In this document: piece by piece, positions 59,801 to 64,000 of the stretch
Numbering within the stretch: the stretch's first letter is position 1
Layout: each line of letters opens with the position of its first letter
Source: Elusimicrobiota bacterium
GTDB lineage: Bacteria > Elusimicrobiota > Elusimicrobia > Elusimicrobiales > UBA9959
Direction: 5' to 3'
Assembly: GCA_026388155.1 (NCBI GenBank)
Contig: JAPLKI010000025.1
Coordinates: 408,931 to 472,930 of the forward strand
Length of the DNA stretch: 64,000 nt
Position numbers and translations under genes: made by a program
Notes under the pieces: model-generated
The model's database searches: none
What the model saw: only the letters and a program-made list of their open reading frames with translations
What the model was told of the DNA's origin: nothing

Positions 59801-62294
59801 TATTGACAACCCCGGCTATATTCCTATTTATTCGGCCGGCGGGGACGCAACGACCGTATTCAACGAACTCTACGGCTCGGTTTCAGACCAGCAAAACGCG
59901 AATAATTCGAAAAATCTGGTGGAGCAGGCGCTCTCAATCACTTACTCTGATATCGCTTCCACCTCCACGGCCTATGTTTACAGAAAATTCACCCGCCCCA
60001 TAGATATTTCACAGCACAAACAATTCCGCTTACTCCTCAAGCCTCAGGCGCTGGACAATGGCGCCAGTTTTTATCTGCAGCTGGGAGACGAAAACAACTA
60101 CTTCAGGGCCGAAGTGCCGCTCGACACCTCGCACACCGGCTGGCGCCTTATTACCCTGGACCAGGTGGATCTGACCGGCGACAATGTTCCTGACGTCTGG
60201 GACGGCTCTAATTACAATATAACAGTTTCTTCAAAAGGCACCCCAAGCCTGCAGCAGGTGTCCCAGATCGTGCTTGGCATAAAAACCGCGGACGGGTCCT
60301 CCCACAGTGGCACGGTTTACATAGACGAAATACACCTGGCCAAATCCATTACGCGCACCGGCAATGCCCGGAAGGTGGAGGGAAACTTTGAAGTGCCGGG
60401 CTGGATGAGTTTTGGCGGCAAATACCGCTATGTGGACCGCGGTTTCCAAACGCCTGTATCGGCCATCACAAACCAGGACAATGAGCAGGATACAGGCTAC
60501 CTTAATTTCACGCGGTTTTCCTTCTTCCCCATGAATTTCACCGCCGGCCAACAGCTCACAGTGACGCCGAACACGTTAGCCACGGGTTCAAACAACCTGG
60601 TAAACTCGCTCCAACAGGGCAAAGTAAAGGCCCTTAACGGTACGGCCGCGGGCACTTTAAATATTCCGGCTCTGCCGAAACTCGGCCTGAATTATTCAAA
60701 AAACATAACGGATTACAGCCTGCTGAGCCGGCGCGACGACAGGGACCTGTACACCGCGAGCCTCTCTTACCCGGTGCCCGTGAGATTCTTCCCCCTGCCC
60801 AAATCGCTGGATTTGAATTATTCTTTTGGCCGCAGCCAGGTAAATTACGACGCCTCCAAGCTGATCAATACCGCGGGGCTGTTCGGCACGGATGAAATAA
60901 CCAACAACTACGGCGCGAAGCTAGCCTTCGTACCCTGGAACGGCTCATCCTTAAACCCGGGCTACACCCTGCAGCAGGTGAAAGAGAAACGCACCACGCT
61001 TTCATTACCCGGGACCGAAGAGAACTATCCCAAATCCCGGCAGCAGACCGTGGACTTTAATTCAAATTTTCAGATAGTCAAGTGGTTCAATCCATCGGTT
61101 AATTATTCCGTCACAACCATGGAAAACAACAACCTTACTGTCTCCACTTTAACGATGGTCAGCGCTTTGGGTGTGTCCTCGAAACCGTTTAACGCCGGCG
61201 ACATAAAAACAGTGACCCGCAACGCCCAGGGCGGAGTGAGCCTGACGCTTAACGCCAACGACCTCGTGCCGTCAAACAAGCTCCTGCGCTCCATGGTGCT
61301 GTCTTCAAATTACCAGATACAGGACGGCGATTCCTGGCAGAATGTGGAAAAAGAGTACGACACCAGCTCAAAGCTCTGGCTGCGTTCGGCGCTGCGCCCC
61401 CAAAACCCGTTCGCCCAGCGCAATTCAATAACTCTGCGCGACACGGTAAATTCCACCCAGCGCTGGCAGCCCTTTGAGGGATTCGCTTTCAAGGGGGCGG
61501 CCTCCGCGCTGAACACCATGTCGTTGACCAACAACTTTACCAACTCGGTTCAGCGTTCCGAGGTTACCGGCACGATTTCAAAAAGCGTCACCCGCACTTT
61601 CCCGGATCTTATAGTTTCGCTGTCGCAGCTGGAAGCGCTTCTCCGCGCGCGAAAATGGGCGCAGAACGCCACTATAAATCTTAAATACTCCCACAACAAG
61701 AACGAGTCCGTTAATATAAGTCTGGCCGACGCGGATACCTATGGCATGGACATGCGTTTTAAACTGCTGAATTATATGGACACGGCATTGAGCTATAACC
61801 TGCGCACAGCGGACACGAAGGATCTGCACGCCGGCAAGCTGGTGCAAAGCTCAGTGCACAACGACGCCACCCTGCAAGGCACTTTGGATTACAAAAAATT
61901 CCGGTTTACTCCGAAGGTGGACTATGTCTCGGATGTGGCAAAGGGCGCGCTCGGAGTGGTGAACCAGAACACCGTAACACTGACTCCCAGTCTCCTTATT
62001 AAGACCGATCTGCAGATACCGAAAGGACTGAAATTGCCTTTCTTCAAAGACACTATGGTACTTACCAACCGCATAGTGTGGACTACAACTTTAAGTTACG
62101 CTATAAAAACATCGCCAATTACCATAGCCGATAATAACAGGCTGTTCTCGCTCAATTCAAGCGCCGATTATGAACTGGCAACGAACCTGCGCATGACCTT
62201 TAATCTGGGGCTGCAGCGGCTATGGCACAAATATCTCAAGGAAGAGGAATATCTCTCCTACCAGGCAGGCTCCACGATGACGTTCCAGTTCTAG
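56844..62294 (+). CDS. SprA/Sov-like giant outer-membrane protein, 1816 aa
   Basis: SprA-type blocks are visible: LQVRMQGKVGQKISVNVDYDDT-like sequence near residue 220 (here MQVRMQGKVGQKISVNVDYD), EVVQNVSFGDIDLSLPATEFV, SYNKQLFGIRADLQ, and IDNMEGVKQEDS resembling the IDDFEG motif of SprA. The C-terminus is a long beta-barrel-like region ending GSTMTFQF. SprA is the outer-membrane translocon of type IX secretion in Bacteroidota; here it is shorter than theirs (about 2,300 aa). The TTG at 56844 is chosen because GGAGG lies 8 bases before it; a signal peptide ends near ARAED. No other type IX gene is in the window. Confidence 0.8.
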   Translation: MTRRQRRRLYYIINRTRAWKAKTVKPLSAVLISFCLLQGFSPARAEDNFLAPASATGAGGRFLLLERPDPQTILNTMQADTAPVQGSALENMENDLPLSDYSQGDWNRVREDIETGGARQNYIPETDFSLSTSAPSAPPPEVEFKDSGTSLSVTGRKVISLNYSGKRFINDQKTVTRPRSLSLFEITQQMQVRMQGKVGQKISVNVDYDDTKQDKQDISVVYQGEPNEVVQNVSFGDIDLSLPATEFVSYNKQLFGIRADLQTNHFKMTFVGSRTKGLTKTKQFTGNTQFQGVDLLDTNYLRRKYYDVAFRDSAGNAALGRLPIKAGSEKIYIDQQNQTPVDNITVFDKTANDLDVPASSYTGRFQLLNPGIDYVMDYVKGIVTFNRTLNSQDVVIIDYINANGSSLVQNSTSSLADTSVVNGLYKLIKNPSDIYISQAGDKRELKTYYSIGQTNIVHDDGRGNFTLKVKDQNRNDVGTSLNPTQTYPDDMDVDFDQGIITLKHPFGTSAADPAPDKQIYSDSPSSKRLIRVEYYYRFKTFLLEPSIVLQSESVLVDGVKLTRNQDYFIDYDSGFITFYYPDRITQNSKIDLTYEVAPFGGLGNQSLAGGRISYDLSRHLSLGSTLLYQGGIKSASVPNVADLTNSMTVYEGDAQLKDLNILGLKMNLSGELAQSKTNPNLNDYALIDNMEGVKQEDSPSFDKNYWFIAANPMLGPADPNALKPDWNSEDVKARDINSQATSDGTQQVLTVHYDFNVSSEVSIVYPLSATGLDFSQKTSLELVLYGENSDSAGNQGPELNIHFGQINEDADGTGGIGHTLTCASGLTLPSDSPKSEDLNCDGQVSSAEDIGWLYAPPGRAQARYGGNNGRLDSEDLNKNGRLDAQDFTGGDFGYVSASLFRDTTDLLSKNKVNFSGWRTLQAPMPIASTDSYKWSDIKQVRLSLTQTPGGATRGVIKIARLAAVGNTWTVQPSATVGSLQTLAVNNIDNPGYIPIYSAGGDATTVFNELYGSVSDQQNANNSKNLVEQALSITYSDIASTSTAYVYRKFTRPIDISQHKQFRLLLKPQALDNGASFYLQLGDENNYFRAEVPLDTSHTGWRLITLDQVDLTGDNVPDVWDGSNYNITVSSKGTPSLQQVSQIVLGIKTADGSSHSGTVYIDEIHLAKSITRTGNARKVEGNFEVPGWMSFGGKYRYVDRGFQTPVSAITNQDNEQDTGYLNFTRFSFFPMNFTAGQQLTVTPNTLATGSNNLVNSLQQGKVKALNGTAAGTLNIPALPKLGLNYSKNITDYSLLSRRDDRDLYTASLSYPVPVRFFPLPKSLDLNYSFGRSQVNYDASKLINTAGLFGTDEITNNYGAKLAFVPWNGSSLNPGYTLQQVKEKRTTLSLPGTEENYPKSRQQTVDFNSNFQIVKWFNPSVNYSVTTMENNNLTVSTLTMVSALGVSSKPFNAGDIKTVTRNAQGGVSLTLNANDLVPSNKLLRSMVLSSNYQIQDGDSWQNVEKEYDTSSKLWLRSALRPQNPFAQRNSITLRDTVNSTQRWQPFEGFAFKGAASALNTMSLTNNFTNSVQRSEVTGTISKSVTRTFPDLIVSLSQLEALLRARKWAQNATINLKYSHNKNESVNISLADADTYGMDMRFKLLNYMDTALSYNLRTADTKDLHAGKLVQSSVHNDATLQGTLDYKKFRFTPKVDYVSDVAKGALGVVNQNTVTLTPSLLIKTDLQIPKGLKLPFFKDTMVLTNRIVWTTTLSYAIKTSPITIADNNRLFSLNSSADYELATNLRMTFNLGLQRLWHKYLKEEEYLSYQAGSTMTFQF

Positions 62295-62318
62295 ACCAGC
62301 GCCCTGGCGCTGGTCTAG
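62291..62318. terminator. 28-bp palindrome containing the sprA-like stop codon
   Basis: CTAGACCAGCGCC faces GGCGCTGGTCTAG around a CT centre. The TAG stop lies in the left arm. There is no T-run; it may shield or terminate the transcript and directly abuts a heptad element. Confidence 0.6.
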
Positions 62319-62397
62319 CCATAGGCTTTACGCCGTAAGCCATAAGCTTTTAGGGAGCTCCTTCAAGCCTATGGCCTACGGCTTACGGCCTAAAGCA
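62318..62397. repeat. Heptad-hairpin element, GCCATAN type
   Basis: GCCATAG, GCTTTAC, GCCGTAA and GCCATAA lead to the core AGGGAGCTCCTT (62352-62363). The right arm holds CCTATGG- and CTTACGG-type units. It begins at the end of the sprA-like palindrome. Confidence 0.9.
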
Positions 62398-62416
62398 AAC
62401 GATTTTTTAACGATTT

Positions 62417-63148
62417 ATGAAAGCTTTACCTGCAATATGGAAATATTTTCTTCATGTCCTGCTTCCTAAAACCTGCCTCCACTGCCTTAAAGACCTGCCC
62501 TGGGAAAGCAACAAATCGCTTTGCTCCGTTTGCGAAGGCGCTCTTGAACCGCTGCCTGAACTGCACTGCGCGCGCTGCGGCCTGCCGCTGAAATCGGGCG
62601 GCCAAACCTGTTATGACTGCCGCGGGCAAAAAAGCGCGGCCGCGGCGCTTGAACTGGCGCGCTCAGCCTTTGTTTTCAACGCGGAACTGCGCTCTCTCAT
62701 TCACGCTTTCAAATACTCCCGGATGGAAAGCCTCTGCGGCCCGCTTTCCGAAGCCATGGCCGGCGCATGGGACCGTTTCCCCGAACTGAAGGACTATAAC
62801 TTCGTTTTGGCCGTACCGCTCCACCCGGCCAAGAAAAAGGAACGCGGGTTCAACCAGTCGGAGCTGCTGGCCGAAAAACTGGCCGCCGCAAAACATCTTT
62901 TTCTGCTTAAAAATTCGGCCGCGCGCGCGCTTAACACAAAACCGCAGGTCTCACTTTCAAAAGAAGAAAGGGCCAGCAACATGAAAAGCGCGTTTAAAAT
63001 AACCCGGCCGGAACTGGTCAAAGGAAGGAAGATACTGCTGATAGACGATGTCGCCACTACACTTTCAACTTTGGAGGAATTGGCGCGCGAATTAAAAAAG
63101 AATGGCGCCAAAGGCGTGGCGGCACTAACGCTGGCAAGGGAACCGTAA
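62417..63148 (+). CDS. comF: ComF family phosphoribosyltransferase-like protein, 243 aa
   Basis: The N-terminus carries four CxxC pairs (CLHC, CSVC, CARC, CYDC) that form the zinc-binding part. The C-terminal half is a PRTase fold ending with KILLIDDVATTLSTLEELA, the PRPP-binding loop. ComF proteins act in DNA uptake or in nucleotide salvage; no other competence gene adjoins it. The length is typical. Confidence 0.87.
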   Translation: MKALPAIWKYFLHVLLPKTCLHCLKDLPWESNKSLCSVCEGALEPLPELHCARCGLPLKSGGQTCYDCRGQKSAAAALELARSAFVFNAELRSLIHAFKYSRMESLCGPLSEAMAGAWDRFPELKDYNFVLAVPLHPAKKKERGFNQSELLAEKLAAAKHLFLLKNSAARALNTKPQVSLSKEERASNMKSAFKITRPELVKGRKILLIDDVATTLSTLEELARELKKNGAKGVAALTLAREP

Positions 63149-63152
63149 AGGG

Positions 63153-63250
63153 CAGGGGCGAGGGGCGAGGGGCTAGCGGATAGGGTAAAGGATGCAGGGG
63201 AATAAGGAATTCCTTCCCTAACCCCTATTCGCTATTCGCTAAACGCTGCC
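63153..63250. repeat. Heptad-hairpin element, AGGGGCG/AGCGAAT type
   Basis: AGGGGCG (twice), AGGGGCT, AGCGGAT, AGGGTAA lead to the core AAGGAATTCCTT (63204-63215). The right arm CCCTAAC, CCCTATT, CGCTATT, CGCTAAA, CGCTGCC ends at the stop codon of the amylase. It starts 4 bp after comF and bridges two convergent genes. Confidence 0.92.
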
Positions 63251-64000
63251 TTAAAACTCCACGTCAAAAATGTAGGAACAGTAGGGCGGCATCTGCTGGA
63301 GTTTCAGGCCCGGGGAAACATCTTCAGCCTTGAAGGAAAAGAAGCGGTCTGAAATTTCCTCAAAAAGGGCCGCGTTCTCACCCTGCGCTTTCACGGACAC
63401 ATTCACTACCCCGCAGGACGGGGCGGCGGAATAATTAACCGCCACTATCTTCATGGTGCGCCTTTGCACCCAGCTCCAGGCCAATATATTGCGGTTTGTA
63501 TTATCCTGGGGGGAGCAGGCGCGCACCTCAAGCAAATTCCATTCTCCTCCGTGAAAAGCGGGATGATCGGTTATTTTTAAAAGTTTTTCGTAAAATTTCC
63601 TGACCGCCGTGTCCGGAACGCGGTTATAAATTTCCTTGAGCTGCAGCGGCACACGGTAGCGGATGCCGTCCAGCTGATTTTCATTATACAAGCGCAGGCC
63701 TTTAATGGTGGAAATAATAACGCCCGCGGCAAACGCCTTCTCCCGGCCAAAGACCGTTAAAGAGGGCTGTTCGTCGTGATTGTCAATAAAGCGCACCGAG
63801 CGTTTCTGGTAAAGTTTCTCCGCGCGCAAGTGCCCCTTAACATCCTGGGGCCCCAGAAAGCGCAGGCGGTCGTAGGTAACCTTGTCGTAAGTATAATCAA
63901 AATCCATCTGCTGCACGCGCCATTCAAGACCCCAGTAAACCTCGCCTAAAAATATAAATTCCGGATATTTTTCCTTCACGGACTTTATGGCGTCGTCCCA
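63251..64000 (-). CDS. Alpha-amylase family (GH13) glycoside hydrolase, C-terminal part (runs off the window end)
   Basis: The open frame continues upstream without a stop to base 64000, giving about 249 residues. YPEFIFLGEVYWGLEW holds the catalytic-glutamate strand and VRFIDNHDEQPSL the NHD region IV, the hallmarks of GH13. A C-terminal beta-sandwich follows (MKIVAVNYSAAPSCGVVNVSV). The enzyme cleaves or rearranges alpha-glucans. Its N-terminus, signal peptide and specificity are outside the window. The minus-strand stop is shared with the edge of a heptad element. Confidence 0.8.
   Translation of the reverse strand, partial: WDDAIKSVKEKYPEFIFLGEVYWGLEWRVQQMDFDYTYDKVTYDRLRFLGPQDVKGHLRAEKLYQKRSVRFIDNHDEQPSLTVFGREKAFAAGVIISTIKGLRLYNENQLDGIRYRVPLQLKEIYNRVPDTAVRKFYEKLLKITDHPAFHGGEWNLLEVRACSPQDNTNRNILAWSWVQRRTMKIVAVNYSAAPSCGVVNVSVKAQGENAALFEEISDRFFSFKAEDVSPGLKLQQMPPYCSYIFDVEF

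Noticed and set aside
2168-63250. CRISPR array
   Set aside because: Units are 7-8 bp without unique spacers, and no cas gene is present.
1-64000. tRNA, rRNA, transposase or phage genes
   Set aside because: Looking for tRNA T-arm motifs such as GGTTCGAATCC and for rRNA or transposase-type sequence gave nothing credible; a covariance search would be decisive.

Overview
The window (64 kb, visibly GC-rich, tightly packed) reads as chromosomal DNA of a double-membraned bacterium. Support comes from LptF/LptG-type permeases, a TolC-type channel, a SprA/Sov-like outer-membrane protein, diaminopimelate enzymes (DapA, DapF) and many Sec signal peptides. The mix of a SprA-like giant, a probable pyrophosphate-dependent phosphofructokinase and an unusual intergenic repeat class suggests a less-sampled phylum; Elusimicrobiota is my guess, an inference I cannot prove from this window. 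I saw no tRNA, rRNA, CRISPR array, transposase or phage gene.

Layout. 1-4123 (mostly minus): the 5' part of a nitronate-monooxygenase-like gene, an exported repeat-type protein, a DUF1634 plus TauE/SafE pair, and a patatin. 4200-12236 (plus): a DUF1646 transporter, tryptophanase, a GlcD-GlcE fusion with its GlcF-like Fe-S partner (tryptophan and 2-hydroxyacid catabolism), a GAF/HD-GYP protein and an OsmC protein. 12307-34314: a large surface-polysaccharide region with WecA-type, RmlD, RmlA, GT2 and GT39-like genes in one overlapping operon, two DegT aminotransferases, AsnB, a WbpB/WbpD/WbpE-like set, further glycosyltransferases, an epimerase, a methyltransferase, a split transketolase and a flavoprotein. 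34404-44587 (minus): dapA, an A/T-rich membrane gene that looks inserted, dapF, a TPR protein, an exported patatin, TolC, a HAMP protein, phosphofructokinase and a beta-barrel-like protein. 44780-64000: dnaE, a NUDIX hydrolase, full-length transketolase, two unrecognised exported proteins, LptF/G, the SprA-like giant, ComF and a partial GH13 amylase.

The most striking feature is not a gene. Around twenty places, nearly all between genes, carry short elements built from degenerate tandem repeats of 7 bp (once 8 bp). In the complete elements two heptad arrays face each other as imperfect hairpin arms around a core resembling GGAACTCC or GGAGTTCC. The heptad word differs between elements (GCCATAN, AGGGNNN/AGCGAAT, AAGTCNC, GRTTACC, CTTMAGC), but the period and architecture are kept. 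Some elements run into coding sequence and form the apparent C-termini of tryptophanase, the GlcD-GlcE fusion and the NUDIX protein; one array lies inside an ORF (33361-33393); one fills a predicted 5' leader (10451-10557).

Other notable points are a 20-bp direct repeat flanking the A/T-rich gene at 35337-37508, two long inverted-repeat structures in a gene-free 659-bp gap (20521-21179), leaderless-type promoters at 32981, 48329 and 48615, and a small ORF at 28022-28134 that needs a -1 frameshift.
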